Shown one piece after another: positions 1 through 11,226 of a stretch of 64,000 nt of DNA (its first letter is position 1; each line of letters opens with the position of its first letter). Under the pieces are notes generated by a model. That model was given only the letters and a program-made list of their open reading frames with translations, searched no databases and had not been told where the DNA came from. Source of the DNA: Brenneria sp. hezel4-2-4. GTDB lineage: Bacteria > Pseudomonadota > Gammaproteobacteria > Enterobacterales > Enterobacteriaceae. Location of the stretch: NCBI RefSeq assembly GCF_013155275.1, contig NZ_JABJXS010000013.1:1-64000 (forward strand). Direction: 5' to 3'. Both the position numbers and the translations under genes were made by a program.

Positions 1-85
1 CCCATGCCGAACTCAGCAGTGAAACGCCGTAGCGCCGATGGTAGTGTGGGGTCTCCCCATGTGAGAGTAGGGAACTGCCAGGCAT
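1..85 (+). rRNA. rrf: 5S ribosomal RNA, 3' part
   Basis: The first 85 bases match the last 85 bases or so of the 120-nt enterobacterial 5S rRNA, ending in the conserved GCCAGGCAT. The 5' third lies before the window. The order 5S rRNA then metA is the same as at the end of an E. coli rrn operon, so this is probably the end of a full rrn operon. Confidence 0.97.
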
Positions 86-98
86 CAAACAAAGCGGA

Positions 99-128
99 AA
101 GCCTCATGCGAAAGCATGGGGCTTTTTT
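99..128 (+). terminator. Rho-independent terminator of the rRNA operon
   Basis: An 11-bp stem (99-109 with 114-124, one T-G wobble) closed by a GAAA tetraloop is followed by a run of six T. It lies 13 bases after the 5S rRNA, the usual place for an rrn operon terminator. Confidence 0.9.
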
Positions 129-318
129 GCATGGAGAAAACGGAAATATCTGTGTTGCAGGGCTGATATATAGAGGCTGACTGTAGCGCTCTTATTTTAC
201 TATTTCTGCTAATTACACTTCTTTATCTGAAAAACAGATAAGCTTATCTCAATCGTGATGAAACATTTTCACCTTAGACGGTGGATGCTCGACATTGGAA
301 TAAAAACTCGCTATCTTC

Positions 319-350
319 AGGCATCTAGAAGTCTAAACGTATAAACGTAT
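319..350 (+). promoter_or_regulatory. MetJ operator: tandem met boxes upstream of metA
   Basis: Three to four adjacent 8-bp units resemble the met box AGACGTCT: AGGCATCT (319), AGAAGTCT (327), AAACGTAT (335) and AAACGTAT (343). MetJ with S-adenosylmethionine binds cooperatively to such tandem boxes, and metA is a known MetJ target in Enterobacterales. The array ends 19 bases before the metA start, so binding would block initiation. Confidence 0.85.
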
Positions 351-369
351 GTAGTGAGGATATAAGGTT

Positions 370-1299
370 ATGCCAATCCGGGTTCCTGATGAGTTACCAG
401 CCGTAAGTTTTCTGCGCAATGAGAACGTCTTTGTGATGACCTCTTCTCGCGCTAAAACGCAGGAAATTCGTCCGTTGAAAGTGCTGGTACTGAACCTGAT
501 GCCTAAGAAGATCGAAACGGAAAACCAGTTTCTTCGGCTGCTATCAAACTCCCCTTTGCAGATTGATATTCAACTGCTGCGTATTGATAGCCGTGAATCA
601 AAGAACACGCCCGCAGAGCATCTGGATAATTTCTACTGTAATTTTGATGATATTCAGGATGAAAATTTTGACGGTTTAATCGTCACAGGCGCGCCGTTAG
701 GATTAGTGGATTTTTGTGATGTGGTTTACTGGCCGCAGATTGCGAGAGTGATTGAGTGGGCGAAAGAGCATGTCACGTCAACGCTATTTGTATGTTGGGC
801 GGTACAGGCCGCTTTGAATATTCTCTATGGCATTCCCAAAATGACGCGGGCAGAGAAATTATCCGGTGTTTATTCGCATCATACGCTGCAACCCCATGCT
901 TTATTGACCCGTGGTTTTGATGAAACCTTTTTAGCGCCTCACTCACGCTATGCGGATTTCCCCGTTGATGTTATTCGTGACCATACGGATTTAGATATTC
1001 TGGTGGAGTCTGAGCAGGCGGGCGCTTATCTGTTTGCCAGTAAGGATAAACGCCTGGCGTTTGTCACCGGGCATCCCGAGTATGATGCGTTGACGCTGGC
1101 TGGTGAGTATTTTCGTGATTGTGAAGCCGGTCTGGATCCGATGATGCCTGTCAATTACTTCCCTGATAACAACCCTGATATATCGCCACATGCGACCTGG
1201 CGCAGCCACGGCTATCTGTTGTTTGTTAACTGGCTTAACTATTACGTTTACCAGATTACGCCGTTTGATTTGCGTCGCATGAATCCGACGCTGGACTAA
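370..1299 (+). CDS. metA: Homoserine O-succinyltransferase
   Basis: MetA transfers a succinyl group from succinyl-CoA to homoserine, the first committed step of methionine synthesis in the cytoplasm. The product has 309 residues, the usual length, and keeps the family landmarks: the N-terminal [12 protein letters not shown], the nucleophile cysteine in [10 protein letters not shown] (near residue 142), the histidine of VTGHPEYD (near 235) and the C-terminal [21 protein letters not shown] ribosome-binding site precedes the ATG. MetJ boxes lie just upstream, so repression by S-adenosylmethionine is expected. The gene sits directly after the rRNA operon, as in E. coli. Identification is secure. 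Confidence 0.98.
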   Translation: MPIRVPDELPAVSFLRNENVFVMTSSRAKTQEIRPLKVLVLNLMPKKIETENQFLRLLSNSPLQIDIQLLRIDSRESKNTPAEHLDNFYCNFDDIQDENFDGLIVTGAPLGLVDFCDVVYWPQIARVIEWAKEHVTSTLFVCWAVQAALNILYGIPKMTRAEKLSGVYSHHTLQPHALLTRGFDETFLAPHSRYADFPVDVIRDHTDLDILVESEQAGAYLFASKDKRLAFVTGHPEYDALTLAGEYFRDCEAGLDPMMPVNYFPDNNPDISPHATWRSHGYLLFVNWLNYYVYQITPFDLRRMNPTLD

Positions 1300-1330
1300 T
1301 CGATCTTTTCTTTATCTCTCCCTTCTCTGC

Positions 1331-1356
1331 GGGCGCCCTTAGGCGCCTTTCTTTTT
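1331..1356 (+). terminator. Rho-independent terminator after metA
   Basis: The GGCGCC arms at 1332-1337 and 1342-1347, with a CTTA loop, are followed by TTTCTTTTT. It begins 32 bases after the metA stop codon. Confidence 0.8.
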
Positions 1357-1451
1357 GTCATCTCTGCCAAACTTATCAAGTGAAATCCATTTCCTTTGCT
1401 AACAAAAATTAATTCTTATAGAGATCAAATGATTACATGCTTTTATTTTTA

Positions 1452-1486
1452 AAAATGGAAATAGTTTTTGATTTTTAACTTTATTG
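1452..1486 (+). promoter_or_regulatory. Probable IclR operator of aceBAK
   Basis: The stretch AAATGGAAATAGTTTTTGAT closely resembles the IclR-binding sequence upstream of E. coli aceB, as remembered, and lies about 100 bases before the aceB start. iclR itself is encoded just after aceK, so glyoxylate-bypass repression is probably local and conserved. The promoter boxes were not resolved with confidence. Confidence 0.6.
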
Positions 1487-1582
1487 AATTACGCTTAAAA
1501 CTGTCGGTTAATAAATGCTCATGCCTTGTTTGCCGGCCAGCTATGTTGATGAGTGAAGCGGGATCTGAGAAGGAACCATGAA

Positions 1583-3181
1583 ATGACGCAACAGACGATA
1601 AGCAGAGAGTTAGTATTCAGTCAGCGTTTTGGCGACGTTGAAAGACAAATTCTTACTGAAGACGCGGTTGATTTCTTAACTGAATTAGTCGGCCGTTTTA
1701 CGCCGCGACGTAATCAGTTATTGGCGCAGCGTCAGGTGCAGCAGCGCATAATCGATAATGGCCAACTCCCCGATTTTATTTCGGAAACCGCTTCCATTAG
1801 GCGTGAAGAGTGGAAAATCCGCGGTGTCCCTGATGATCTTAACGATCGTCGTGTTGAAATCACCGGGCCTGTTGAACGCAAGATGGTGATCAACGCGCTG
1901 AACGCCAACGTGAAAGTTTTTATGGCTGACTTTGAAGACTCGTTATCCCCGAGTTGGGACAAGGTCATTGACGGTCAGCTTAATTTACGTGATGCGGTAA
2001 GAGGCACGATTTCTTATATCAATGAATCAGGAAAAATTTATCAGTTAAAACCCGATCCGGCCGTATTGATCTGCCGCGTTCGCGGTTTGCATTTGCCTGA
2101 AAAACACGTGACCTGGCAAGGCGAGGCTATTCCCGGCAGCCTGTTCGATTTCGCGCTCTATTTTTTCCACAACTATCAGCAACTGTTGGCAAAAGGCAGC
2201 GGTCCGTACTTTTATCTGCCAAAAACACAGGCATGGCAGGAAGCGGCCTGGTGGAGCGAGGTGTTTTGTTATGCCGAGGATCGTTTTGATCTCCCGCGCG
2301 GAACCATCAAAGCGACGGTACTGATCGAAACATTACCCGCTGTTTTCCAGATGGATGAGATCCTCTATCACCTGCGCGATCATATCGTCGGGCTGAACTG
2401 CGGCCGCTGGGATTATATTTTCAGCTATATCAAAACATTGAAGAATCATCCCGACCGTGTTTTGCCCGATCGTCAGTCGGTGACGATGGATAAACCCTTT
2501 CTGAGCGCTTATTCAAGATTATTAATTAAAACCTGCCATCGGCGCGGCGCGTTTGCGATGGGGGGAATGGCGGCCTTTATTCCCAGCAAGGATCACGCGC
2601 GTAACGAGTGGGTGCTGGATAAAGTGCGTAAAGATAAGGAACTGGAAGCCAGAAACGGTCATGACGGCACTTGGATCGCACATCCCGGATTGGCGGATGA
2701 GGTGATGGCGGTTTTCGATCGGGCCTTGACGGGTCGGAGCAATCAGCTTGACATCAGTCGCGCGGAAGATGCGCCGATCGGTGCGGCGGAATTGCTGGAG
2801 CCTTGCCCAGGCGAACGAACGGAGGCCGGCATGCGCGCCAATATTCGCGTGGCGGTGCAGTACATCGAAGCCTGGATTTCGGGTAACGGCTGTGTGCCTA
2901 TTTACGGCCTGATGGAGGATGCGGCGACCGCGGAAATTTCCCGTACCTCCATTTGGCAATGGATTCATCACGGCAAGACGTTGAACGACGGACAGGCTAT
3001 CACCAAAGCGCTCTTCCGCCAGATGTTAGCGGAAGAGATGCGGGTGATTCAGGAGGAATTGGGGGAGGCACGGTTCAGCGGCGGCCGGTTTGATGAGGCT
3101 GCGCGCCTGATGGAGCAAATTACCACGCAGGATGAATTGATCGACTTCCTGACGTTACCCGGTTACGCATTACTTGATTAA
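1583..3181 (+). CDS. aceB: Malate synthase A
   Basis: AceB condenses glyoxylate with acetyl-CoA to give malate, the second step of the glyoxylate bypass, in the cytoplasm. The ATG at 1583 is chosen because it follows an AAGGA site and gives 532 residues, close to the usual 533. Conserved stretches include ITGPVERKMVINALN, MADFEDSLSPSWD (active-site region), LNCGRWDYIFSYIKT and the C-terminal DELIDFLTLPGY. It is the first gene of aceBAK, with aceA starting 30 bases after its stop. An ATG at 1578 is followed at once by a stop codon and is ignored. Repression by IclR is expected. Confidence 0.97.
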   Translation: MTQQTISRELVFSQRFGDVERQILTEDAVDFLTELVGRFTPRRNQLLAQRQVQQRIIDNGQLPDFISETASIRREEWKIRGVPDDLNDRRVEITGPVERKMVINALNANVKVFMADFEDSLSPSWDKVIDGQLNLRDAVRGTISYINESGKIYQLKPDPAVLICRVRGLHLPEKHVTWQGEAIPGSLFDFALYFFHNYQQLLAKGSGPYFYLPKTQAWQEAAWWSEVFCYAEDRFDLPRGTIKATVLIETLPAVFQMDEILYHLRDHIVGLNCGRWDYIFSYIKTLKNHPDRVLPDRQSVTMDKPFLSAYSRLLIKTCHRRGAFAMGGMAAFIPSKDHARNEWVLDKVRKDKELEARNGHDGTWIAHPGLADEVMAVFDRALTGRSNQLDISRAEDAPIGAAELLEPCPGERTEAGMRANIRVAVQYIEAWISGNGCVPIYGLMEDAATAEISRTSIWQWIHHGKTLNDGQAITKALFRQMLAEEMRVIQEELGEARFSGGRFDEAARLMEQITTQDELIDFLTLPGYALLD

Positions 3182-3211
3182 TTCTGACTGATGATAAAAG
3201 GAATCGCCGCT

Positions 3212-4519
3212 ATGACAACCTCTCGTACCCAACAGATTCAAGCAATCGAACAAGAATGGAAAACCGCTCGCTGGGAAGGCATCACCCGTCCTTATCGCGC
3301 CGAAGATGTGGTTAATCTGCGTGGCTCGGTGAACCCGGAATGCACATTGGCGCAATTGGGCGCCGCTAAATTATGGAAATTGTTGCATGGCGATGCGCGT
3401 AAAGGCTATGTGAACTGTCTTGGCGCGCTCACCGGCGGGCAGGCCTTACAACAGGCCAAAGCGGGTATTGAAGCCATCTATCTGTCCGGCTGGCAGGTTG
3501 CCGCTGATGCGAATCTGGCGGCCAGTATGTATCCCGATCAGTCATTATATCCGGCGAACTCGGTGCCTGCCGTGGTCGAGCGGATTAACAACACCTTTCG
3601 TCGCGCCGATCAGATCCAGTGGTCTAATCAGATTGAACCGGGTGATGAAGGCTATACCGATTATTTCCTGCCGATTGTCGCGGATGCGGAAGCGGGATTT
3701 GGCGGGGTGTTGAACGCCTTTGAACTGATGAAGTCGATGATTGAAGCGGGGGCAGCGGCGGTTCATTTTGAGGATCAGTTGGCCTCTGTCAAAAAATGCG
3801 GACATATGGGCGGCAAGGTGCTGGTGCCGACGCAGGAGGCGGTTCAGAAACTGGTCGCCGCGCGTCTGGCCGCTGATGTGCTGGGGGTGCCAACCTTGCT
3901 GGTTGCCCGTACCGATGCCGATGCGGCGGATTTGTTGACGTCAGACTGCGATGAGTACGATCGTGCTTTCGTTATCGGCGAGCGCACGGTGGAAGGTTTC
4001 TATCGCACCCGTGCCGGCATCGAACAGGCAATCAGCCGCGGGCTGGCCTACGCGCCTTATGCCGACCTGGTATGGTGCGAAACCTCAACGCCCGATTTGC
4101 AACTGGCCCGCCGCTTCGCCGAGGCGATAAATGAAAGATATCCCGGTAAGTTATTGGCTTATAACTGTTCGCCTTCCTTCAACTGGAAGAAGAATCTGGA
4201 TGACCGCACCATTGCGCGCTTTCAGGATGAACTGTCGTCAATGGGCTACAAATATCAGTTTATTACGCTGGCCGGGATCCACAGTATGTGGTTCAACATG
4301 TTCGATCTGGCCCACGCTTACGCGCGCGGCGAAGGCATGAAACACTATGTTGAGAAAGTGCAGCAGCCGGAGTTTGATGCGATAAAAGACGGCTATTCTT
4401 TCTCATCCCATCAGCAGGAAGTCGGCACGGGCTACTTTGATAAGGTGACGAACATTATTCAGGGCGGCGTTTCTTCCGTCACCGCTCTGACGGGATCGAC
4501 AGAAGAACAGCAATTTTGA
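3212..4519 (+). CDS. aceA: Isocitrate lyase
   Basis: AceA splits isocitrate into succinate and glyoxylate, the first step of the glyoxylate bypass. The product has 435 residues (434 in E. coli). The catalytic signature KKCGHMGGK is present near residue 195, with WRLL-like N-terminal and [12 protein letters not shown]-terminal sequences conserved. The ATG at 3212 lies 9 bases after an AAAAGGA site; an in-frame upstream ATG at 3191 is less likely because it lacks such a site. It is the middle gene of aceBAK. A strong hairpin follows its stop codon and probably lowers expression of aceK. Confidence 0.97.
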   Translation: MTTSRTQQIQAIEQEWKTARWEGITRPYRAEDVVNLRGSVNPECTLAQLGAAKLWKLLHGDARKGYVNCLGALTGGQALQQAKAGIEAIYLSGWQVAADANLAASMYPDQSLYPANSVPAVVERINNTFRRADQIQWSNQIEPGDEGYTDYFLPIVADAEAGFGGVLNAFELMKSMIEAGAAAVHFEDQLASVKKCGHMGGKVLVPTQEAVQKLVAARLAADVLGVPTLLVARTDADAADLLTSDCDEYDRAFVIGERTVEGFYRTRAGIEQAISRGLAYAPYADLVWCETSTPDLQLARRFAEAINERYPGKLLAYNCSPSFNWKKNLDDRTIARFQDELSSMGYKYQFITLAGIHSMWFNMFDLAHAYARGEGMKHYVEKVQQPEFDAIKDGYSFSSHQQEVGTGYFDKVTNIIQGGVSSVTALTGSTEEQQF

Positions 4520-4525
4520 TCCTAC

Positions 4526-4548
4526 CCGGCCAGCGTGCTGCTGGCCGG
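4526..4548 (+). promoter_or_regulatory. aceA-aceK intercistronic hairpin
   Basis: A perfect 9-bp GC-rich stem (CCGGCCAGC at 4526 pairing with 4540-4548) with a 5-base loop and no T run sits between aceA and aceK. In E. coli a stem-loop at the same place is thought to explain the much lower yield of AceK than AceA. The sequence fits that role, but the effect here is inferred. Confidence 0.6.
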
Positions 4549-4567
4549 TGTTCATCTGGAGAGCATG

Positions 4568-6337
4568 ATGGTTCGCGATCTTGAACAACTGGTGGCGCAG
4601 ACGATTTTGCAGGGATTCGATGCGCAATACGGTCGCTTTCTGGAGGTGACGGCCGGCGCGCAACAGCGGTTTGAGCAAGCGGACTGGCCGGCGGTGCAGC
4701 AGGCAATGAAGCAGCGCATTCACCTGTATGATCACCATGTCGGTCTGGTGGTGGAGCAATTGCGCTGTATCACCGGGACACGCTGCGACGATGCCGACTT
4801 TCTGGCTCGGGTAAAACAGCGTTATACCGCTTTGCTGCCGGATTACCCGCGCTTTGAGATCGCGGAAAGCTTTTTTAACTCGGTCTATTGCCGGCTGTTC
4901 AACCACCGGGAACTCGCGCCGGATAAACTTTTTGTCTTCAGCTCTCAGCCTGAGCGACGTTTTCGCGAGATCCCGCGTCCCATTGCGCGCATGTTTATCC
5001 CGTCGGACGGTTGGCGCGCGCTGCTGGAAAAATTGCTGGGCGACCTGCCTTTACGGCTGCCATGGGAGGATCTGTCGCGGGATATTTCCTACATTGTGGC
5101 TTATCTACAGCAAACTTTCTCCGCAGAGCAGCTATCCCAAGCGACGCTACAGGTGGCGAATGAGGTGTTCTATCGCAATAAGGCGGGCTGGCTGGTCGGG
5201 AAGCTGTCCGTGCCGGAGGGCATTTTCCCTTTCCTGTTGCCTATTCACCATAACGAGCAGGGGGCGGTGTTTATCGACACCTGCCTGACCAGCCATTCCG
5301 AAGCCAGCATTGTGTTTGGCTTCGCTCGCTCTTATTTCATGGTGTATGCCCCGCAGCCTTCCGCGCTGGTGGCCTGGCTGCGCGATATTCTGCCGGGTAA
5401 AACCACGGCTGAACTGTATCTGGCGATCGGCTGCCAAAAGCACAGCAAAACGGAGTATTACCGCGAGTATCTGCATTACATTGCCGCGTCTGAGGAGCAA
5501 TTTATTATTGCTCCCGGGGTGAAAGGCATGGTGATGCTGGTATTTACGCTGCCGTCGTTTGATCGGGTGTTTAAGGTGATTAAAGATCGCTTTGCGCCGC
5601 CAAAAGAGGTGAATGCCGAGCGAGTTATGGCGTGCTATCGGTTAGTCAAAGAGCACGATCGCGTCGGAAGAATGGCGGATACGCAGGAGTATGAAAATTT
5701 TGTCATCGATAAGCAGCGTCTCAGCCCGGCGTTGATGGCGGAATTACAGCGTGAGGTGCCGGAAAAGCTGGAGGATTCAGGCGATCGGATCGTGATCCGT
5801 CATCTGTATATGGAACGACGCATGACGCCGCTGAACCTTTATCTTGAACAGGCCACGGAACAACAGCTCCATGATGTGATTGAGGAGTATGGCAATGCGA
5901 TCAAGCAGTTGGCCGCGGCCAACATTTTTCCGGGGGATATGCTGTTTAAAAACTTTGGCGTAACCCGGCATGGCCGGGTGGTTTTCTACGACTACGATGA
6001 GATCTGCTATATGACGGAAGTGAATTTCCGCGAGATCCCGCCGCCGCGTTATCCCGAGGATGAAATGGCCGCGGAGCCCTGGTACAGCGTGGCGCCGAAT
6101 GATGTATTTCCCGAAGAGTTTCGCCATTTCCTGTGCGGCGATCGCCATTTACAGGCGCTGTTTGAGGAAATGCACGGTGATTTGTTCCGTGCCGATTACT
6201 GGCGAGGGTTGCAGCAGCGCATTCGTGACGGCCATATTGAAGATGTTTACGCCTATCGGCATAAGCAGCGCTTCAGCCAGCGTCGGGCTGAAGCGGATGA
6301 ACAACCGATCCCTATCGGCTTTAGACGTCGCGTTTAA
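4568..6337 (+). CDS. aceK: Isocitrate dehydrogenase kinase/phosphatase
   Basis: AceK phosphorylates isocitrate dehydrogenase to turn it off, and removes the phosphate again, so directing carbon into the glyoxylate bypass. The product has 589 residues, slightly longer than the 578 of E. coli because of a longer C-terminal tail. Conserved parts include [17 protein letters not shown]-like residues at the N-terminus, [14 protein letters not shown] (kinase lysine region) and [14 protein letters not shown] with [13 protein letters not shown] (catalytic aspartates). The ATG at 4568 follows GGAGAG; the ATG at 4565 is an equal alternative. The TAA stop overlaps the stop of convergent iclR. Confidence 0.96.
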   Translation: MVRDLEQLVAQTILQGFDAQYGRFLEVTAGAQQRFEQADWPAVQQAMKQRIHLYDHHVGLVVEQLRCITGTRCDDADFLARVKQRYTALLPDYPRFEIAESFFNSVYCRLFNHRELAPDKLFVFSSQPERRFREIPRPIARMFIPSDGWRALLEKLLGDLPLRLPWEDLSRDISYIVAYLQQTFSAEQLSQATLQVANEVFYRNKAGWLVGKLSVPEGIFPFLLPIHHNEQGAVFIDTCLTSHSEASIVFGFARSYFMVYAPQPSALVAWLRDILPGKTTAELYLAIGCQKHSKTEYYREYLHYIAASEEQFIIAPGVKGMVMLVFTLPSFDRVFKVIKDRFAPPKEVNAERVMACYRLVKEHDRVGRMADTQEYENFVIDKQRLSPALMAELQREVPEKLEDSGDRIVIRHLYMERRMTPLNLYLEQATEQQLHDVIEEYGNAIKQLAAANIFPGDMLFKNFGVTRHGRVVFYDYDEICYMTEVNFREIPPPRYPEDEMAAEPWYSVAPNDVFPEEFRHFLCGDRHLQALFEEMHGDLFRADYWRGLQQRIRDGHIEDVYAYRHKQRFSQRRAEADEQPIPIGFRRRV

Positions 6338-7167
6338 CGCGTGCCGCTGTATTGCTGAGTAATCTCTTTCGCCGCCTTGATCACTAACGCGCCCAGTTCG
6401 GTGACGCGATCGTCGGTAATGCGTGATACCGGGCCGGAAATAGAGATCGCCGCAAAGGCTTCGTGATGCTCATCAAGGATACAGGCGGCGATGCAGCGCA
6501 GTCCCAGCGCATGCTCTTCGTCGTCAAAGGAATAGCCTTGCTTGCGGATCTGCAACAGATTTTCTTTAAGATTTTGCGGCGAGTTGAGGGTGTGATGGGT
6601 GTAGCCATGTAGCCCTTTTCTATGCAGCAACCGCGTTACCTGTTCCTCCGGTAGAGCGGCCAGAAACGCTTTCCCCGCGCCCGACGCGTGCATCGGCAGC
6701 TTGCCGCCGATCGGCGCGGACATGCGCATCAGCGCGTTGCACTGCACCTGATCGATAATAATCGCCTGACAATCGCTCTGGTCCAGCACGGCTAAATTCA
6801 CCGTCTCGCCGGATGTTTCCATCAGTTTGCGCAGTATCGGGTGCACGGTGGCTAGCAGATTACGGCTTTGCAAAAAGCTGCTGCCGACGATAAAGGCATG
6901 GGAAGCAATCGTCCACAGACCGAGATCGCCGACCTGACGGACAAACCCCTGCTGTTGCATGGTGGTCAGTAACCGATGGGTCGTGGAGTTGGGCAAACCC
7001 GCCTGCTGGGCCAGATCGGTGAGCGCGACGCTGCCGTTAGCCTGTGCGATGTATTCCAGCAACGTCAAGCCGCGCGTCAGCGATTGAACCTGCCCGGTTG
7101 GCTGGGCGGGCGTCGCGGCATTGGCCCTGGGTTTCTTCCCTCTTTTGGCGGGTTCTGGTGGCGTCAT
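6334..7167 (-). CDS. iclR: Acetate operon transcriptional repressor IclR
   Basis: IclR represses aceBAK and responds to small ligands such as glyoxylate and pyruvate. The 277-residue product has an N-terminal winged helix ([31 protein letters not shown] recognition helix, near residues 35-75) and a C-terminal effector domain ([44 protein letters not shown]). The ATG at 7167 lies 9 bases after an AGGA site and matches the E. coli N-terminus (PAKRGKKP). Longer in-frame starts exist but look unconserved. It is convergent with aceK, the two stop codons overlapping, and divergent from metH. Confidence 0.96.
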   Translation of the reverse strand: MTPPEPAKRGKKPRANAATPAQPTGQVQSLTRGLTLLEYIAQANGSVALTDLAQQAGLPNSTTHRLLTTMQQQGFVRQVGDLGLWTIASHAFIVGSSFLQSRNLLATVHPILRKLMETSGETVNLAVLDQSDCQAIIIDQVQCNALMRMSAPIGGKLPMHASGAGKAFLAALPEEQVTRLLHRKGLHGYTHHTLNSPQNLKENLLQIRKQGYSFDDEEHALGLRCIAACILDEHHEAFAAISISGPVSRITDDRVTELGALVIKAAKEITQQYSGTR

Positions 7168-7362
7168 GGCATTGATTCCTTTTTCAGATAATGGAATTGA
7201 TTTTCGTTTTTTTACCCAAGAATGCAACTCTTCTTTCCCGGCGGATGAAATCTCTTTGCTGCCTGAAAAAGTCTCATGTGACACGGCGTTAGCTGATTCG
7301 CAACTTATGCTAGGATAAAACCTCGCATGGGTAAGACAGGCATTGGCTGGAATGAGGTTTTT

Positions 7363-10300
7363 GTGATTAATCGGGTAGACGAATTGCGCCGTCAGTTAGC
7401 GCAACGCATTATGGTGTTGGATGGTGGTATGGGCACCATGATCCAGAGTTATCGCTTACAGGAAGAGGATTACCGTGGGGAGCGCTTTGCCGACTGGCCG
7501 AGCGACGTTAAAGGCAATAACGACCTGCTGGTGCTGACCCGGCCTCAGGTTATTACGGCGATCCACGATGCTTATCTGCAGGCGGGAGCGGATATTCTCG
7601 AAACCAATACCTTCAATTCCACCACCATCGCGATGGCTGATTATGCGATGGAGTCATTGTCCGCGGAGATCAACACCACCGCCGCACGACTTGCCCGCGC
7701 CTGTGCCGACAAGTGGACGGCGCTGACGCCGGATAAACCGCGCTACGTCGCCGGCGTTCTCGGGCCAACCAACCGCACGGCCTCGATTTCTCCTGATGTT
7801 AACGATCCGGCATTTCGTAACGTCAGTTTTGATCAACTGGTAACCGCTTACCGTGAGTCAACCCGCGCGTTGATCGAGGGTGGTGTCGATCTGATTATGA
7901 TCGAAACCATCTTTGACACGCTGAACGCCAAAGCGGCGGTGTTTGCCGTTGAAAGCGAATTCGAAGCGTTAGGGATCGAACTGCCGGTGATGATTTCCGG
8001 CACCATCACCGACGCTTCCGGGCGCACCCTGTCCGGCCAGACGACGGAGGCGTTCTACAATGCGTTACGTCATGCCCGGCCGCTGTCATTTGGTCTGAAC
8101 TGCGCGCTGGGGCCGGATGAGCTGCGCCAGTATGTGGCGGAGCTTGCGCGCATTGCGGAATGCTATGTGTCGGCGCACCCGAATGCGGGGCTGCCGAACG
8201 CCTTTGGCGAGTACGATCTGGATGCGGCCGACATGGCGCGGCACGTCGGCGAATGGGCGCGCTCCGGTTTTCTGAATATTGTCGGTGGTTGCTGTGGTTC
8301 CACACCGGAACATATTGCCGCCATTGCCAAGGCGGTCGACGGCGTTGCTCCGCGTAAATTGCCGGAGATCCCGGTGGCCTGCCGTTTGGCTGGTCTGGAG
8401 CCGCTGAATATTGACGCGAATACGCTGTTTGTCAACGTCGGCGAACGGACTAACGTCACCGGTTCGGCGCGATTTAAGCGGCTGATCAAAGAAGAAAAAT
8501 ATAATGAAGCGCTGGATGTGGCCCGCCAGCAGGTTGAAAGCGGCGCGCAGATCATCGATATCAACATGGATGAAGGCATGCTGGATGCGGAAGCGGCGAT
8601 GGTTCGTTTTCTGAATCTGATTGCCGGCGAGCCGGATATTGCCCGCGTGCCGATCATGATTGACTCTTCAAAATGGGATGTGATTGAGCAGGGCCTGAAA
8701 TGTATTCAGGGCAAAGGCATTGTGAACTCGATCTCCATGAAAGAAGGGGTTGAAGCCTTTGTTCATCACGCCAAACTGGTGCGGCGCTATGGCGCTGCGG
8801 TGGTGGTGATGGCGTTTGACGAAGTGGGGCAGGCGGATACCCGCGCCCGTAAAATAGATATTTGCCGCCGCGCTTACCGCATCCTCACCGAAGAAGTGGG
8901 GTTCCCCCCGGAAGATATTATTTTCGACCCGAATATTTTCGCGGTGGCGACAGGCATTGAAGAGCATAACAACTACGCGGTGGATTTTATTGAAGCCTGT
9001 GCGGATATCAAAGCGCAGTTACCCCATGCGATGATCTCGGGCGGCGTGTCTAACGTTTCCTTCTCTTTTCGCGGCAATGACATGGTGCGCGAGGCGATCC
9101 ACGCCGTGTTTCTTTACCATGCGATCCGCAACGGGATGGATATGGGGATCGTTAACGCCGGTCAGTTGGCGATCTATGACGATCTCCCGGCGGAGCTGCG
9201 TGAGGCGGTTGAAGATGTGATCCTCAACCGTCGTGACGATGCCACCGAGCGTATGCTCGATCTGGCGGAAAAATACCGCGGCAGCAAGTCGGACGATGAA
9301 AGCCACAAGCCGCAGGCGGAATGGCGCGGCTGGCCGGTTAAGAAGCGGCTGGAGTACTCGCTGGTTAAAGGCATTACCGAGTTTATCGAGCTGGACACCG
9401 AGGAGGCGCGTCAGCAGTCGGAACGGCCCATTGAAGTGATTGAAGGGCCGCTGATGGATGGTATGAACGTGGTCGGCGATCTGTTCGGCGCCGGGAAAAT
9501 GTTTTTGCCGCAGGTGGTGAAATCCGCCCGGGTGATGAAGCAGGCGGTGGCCTACCTCGAGCCCTATATCGAAGCCAGTAAAGCCAAGGGAACCACCGCC
9601 GGGAAGATCCTGCTGGCAACGGTAAAAGGGGACGTGCACGATATCGGCAAGAATATTGTCGGCGTGGTGTTGCAGTGCAATAACTATGAAATCATCGATC
9701 TTGGCGTGATGGTGCCGATGGATAAAATTCTGAAGACCGCGCGTGAAGAGAAAGTGGATATCATCGGTCTGTCCGGCCTGATCACCCCGTCGCTGGATGA
9801 GATGGTCAACGTGGCGAAAGAGATGGAGCGTCAGGGATTTACCCTGCCGTTAATGATCGGCGGCGCGACAACCTCAAAAGCGCATACCGCGGTGAAGATC
9901 GAGCAAAACTATAGCGGCCCGACCGTCTATGTACAGAATGCTTCCCGCACGGTGGGGGTGGTTTCCGCATTGCTGTCCGCCAGTCAGCGTGATGATTTTG
10001 TCGCCCGTATCCGCAAAGAATATGAAACCGTGCGTATTCAACATGGGCGCAAAAAGCCCAGAACGCCGCCCATCAAGCTGCAAGCCGCCCGCGATAACGC
10101 CACGCCGCTGGACTGGGAAAGCTATACGCCGCCAGTTGCGCATCGCCTGGGCGTACAGGACGTTACCGCCAATATTGAAACGTTGCGTAATTACATCGAC
10201 TGGACGCCATTCTTTATGACCTGGTCGTTGGCCGGAAAATACCCGCGTATTCTGGAAGATGAGATAGTGGGGGAAGAGGCGCAACGCTTGTTTGCCGATG

Positions 10301-11046
10301 CCAACGCCATGCTGGATGATTTGTCGGCGCGCGGCGCGCTTCATCCCCGCGGGGTTGTTGGGCTATTCCCCGCCAACCGGGTGGGTGACGATGTGGAGGT
10401 TTATACCAATGAGCGTCGGGATGAGGTGCTGTTGGTCAGCCATCATCTACGCCAGCAAACGGAAAAAGCGGATTTCCCCAACTATTGCCTGGCCGATTTC
10501 GTCGCGCCTAAATCCAGCGGTAAGCCGGACTATCTTGGCGCGTTTGCCGTCACCGGCGGGCTGGAGGAGGACTCGTTAGCCGAACAATGGGAAGCGAAGC
10601 ATGATGATTACAATAAAATCATGGTGAAAGCCTTGTCGGATCGGTTAGCTGAAGCTTTCGCCGAGTATTTGCATGAGCGCGTGCGCAAGGTTTACTGGGG
10701 CTATGCGGCCAATGAAAACCTCAGCAATGACGAATTGATTCGTGAAAACTATCAGGGCATTCGTCCGGCGCCGGGCTATCCGGCATGTCCGGATCACACC
10801 GAAAAGGCCGAAATCTGGCGACTGCTGGATGTGGAAAAGCACGTCGGGATGAAATTAACCGACTCTTACGCCATGTGGCCGGGCGCGTCGGTATCCGGTT
10901 GGTACTTCAGCCACCCTGACAGCAAATATTTTGCCGTCGCCCAGCTTCAGCGCGATCAGATCGAAGATTACGCCAGACGTAAGCAGATGGATATCGGTGA
11001 AGTGGAACGCTGGCTAGCGCCGAATTTAGGCTACGACGCGGACTAG
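7363..11046 (+). CDS. metH: Cobalamin-dependent methionine synthase
   Basis: MetH moves a methyl group from 5-methyltetrahydrofolate through cobalamin to homocysteine, making methionine. From the GTG at 7363, just after a GAGG site, the product has 1227 residues, exactly the E. coli length; an ATG at 7327 would add 12. In order there are the homocysteine domain with zinc cysteines (FGLNCALG near 247, VGGCCGST near 310), the pterin-binding domain ([13 protein letters not shown]), the cobalamin domain with the cobalt-ligand histidine in [10 protein letters not shown] (near 759), and the reactivation domain ([15 protein letters not shown]). Expression in relatives is under MetR; no clear MetR site was seen here. 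Confidence 0.98.
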   Translation: MINRVDELRRQLAQRIMVLDGGMGTMIQSYRLQEEDYRGERFADWPSDVKGNNDLLVLTRPQVITAIHDAYLQAGADILETNTFNSTTIAMADYAMESLSAEINTTAARLARACADKWTALTPDKPRYVAGVLGPTNRTASISPDVNDPAFRNVSFDQLVTAYRESTRALIEGGVDLIMIETIFDTLNAKAAVFAVESEFEALGIELPVMISGTITDASGRTLSGQTTEAFYNALRHARPLSFGLNCALGPDELRQYVAELARIAECYVSAHPNAGLPNAFGEYDLDAADMARHVGEWARSGFLNIVGGCCGSTPEHIAAIAKAVDGVAPRKLPEIPVACRLAGLEPLNIDANTLFVNVGERTNVTGSARFKRLIKEEKYNEALDVARQQVESGAQIIDINMDEGMLDAEAAMVRFLNLIAGEPDIARVPIMIDSSKWDVIEQGLKCIQGKGIVNSISMKEGVEAFVHHAKLVRRYGAAVVVMAFDEVGQADTRARKIDICRRAYRILTEEVGFPPEDIIFDPNIFAVATGIEEHNNYAVDFIEACADIKAQLPHAMISGGVSNVSFSFRGNDMVREAIHAVFLYHAIRNGMDMGIVNAGQLAIYDDLPAELREAVEDVILNRRDDATERMLDLAEKYRGSKSDDESHKPQAEWRGWPVKKRLEYSLVKGITEFIELDTEEARQQSERPIEVIEGPLMDGMNVVGDLFGAGKMFLPQVVKSARVMKQAVAYLEPYIEASKAKGTTAGKILLATVKGDVHDIGKNIVGVVLQCNNYEIIDLGVMVPMDKILKTAREEKVDIIGLSGLITPSLDEMVNVAKEMERQGFTLPLMIGGATTSKAHTAVKIEQNYSGPTVYVQNASRTVGVVSALLSASQRDDFVARIRKEYETVRIQHGRKKPRTPPIKLQAARDNATPLDWESYTPPVAHRLGVQDVTANIETLRNYIDWTPFFMTWSLAGKYPRILEDEIVGEEAQRLFADANAMLDDLSARGALHPRGVVGLFPANRVGDDVEVYTNERRDEVLLVSHHLRQQTEKADFPNYCLADFVAPKSSGKPDYLGAFAVTGGLEEDSLAEQWEAKHDDYNKIMVKALSDRLAEAFAEYLHERVRKVYWGYAANENLSNDELIRENYQGIRPAPGYPACPDHTEKAEIWRLLDVEKHVGMKLTDSYAMWPGASVSGWYFSHPDSKYFAVAQLQRDQIEDYARRKQMDIGEVERWLAPNLGYDAD

Positions 11047-11109
11047 GCGATGTATCGCGGGATAGGCTGAGCATGCTCCATTCTTCAGAAATTGATAACA
11101 CGATTTTAT

Positions 11110-11128
11110 GAGAATGGTTATCACTATT
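11110..11128 (+). promoter_or_regulatory. Fur box candidate upstream of the AraC-type regulator
   Basis: GAGAATGGTTATCACTATT matches 14 of 19 positions of the Fur consensus GATAATGATAATCATTATC by eye. It lies about 100 bases before the regulator start. With the receptor gene downstream, iron repression is a reasonable inference. Confidence 0.6.
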
Positions 11129-11226
11129 ATTGATGCCCCGCGAGGCTGATGATATGGTGAAGCTGATAACTATTACTCTGGCGTTTGTTTCTCCAGATCG
11201 GCCTGGCCTGATGTTTGATACAAAAC

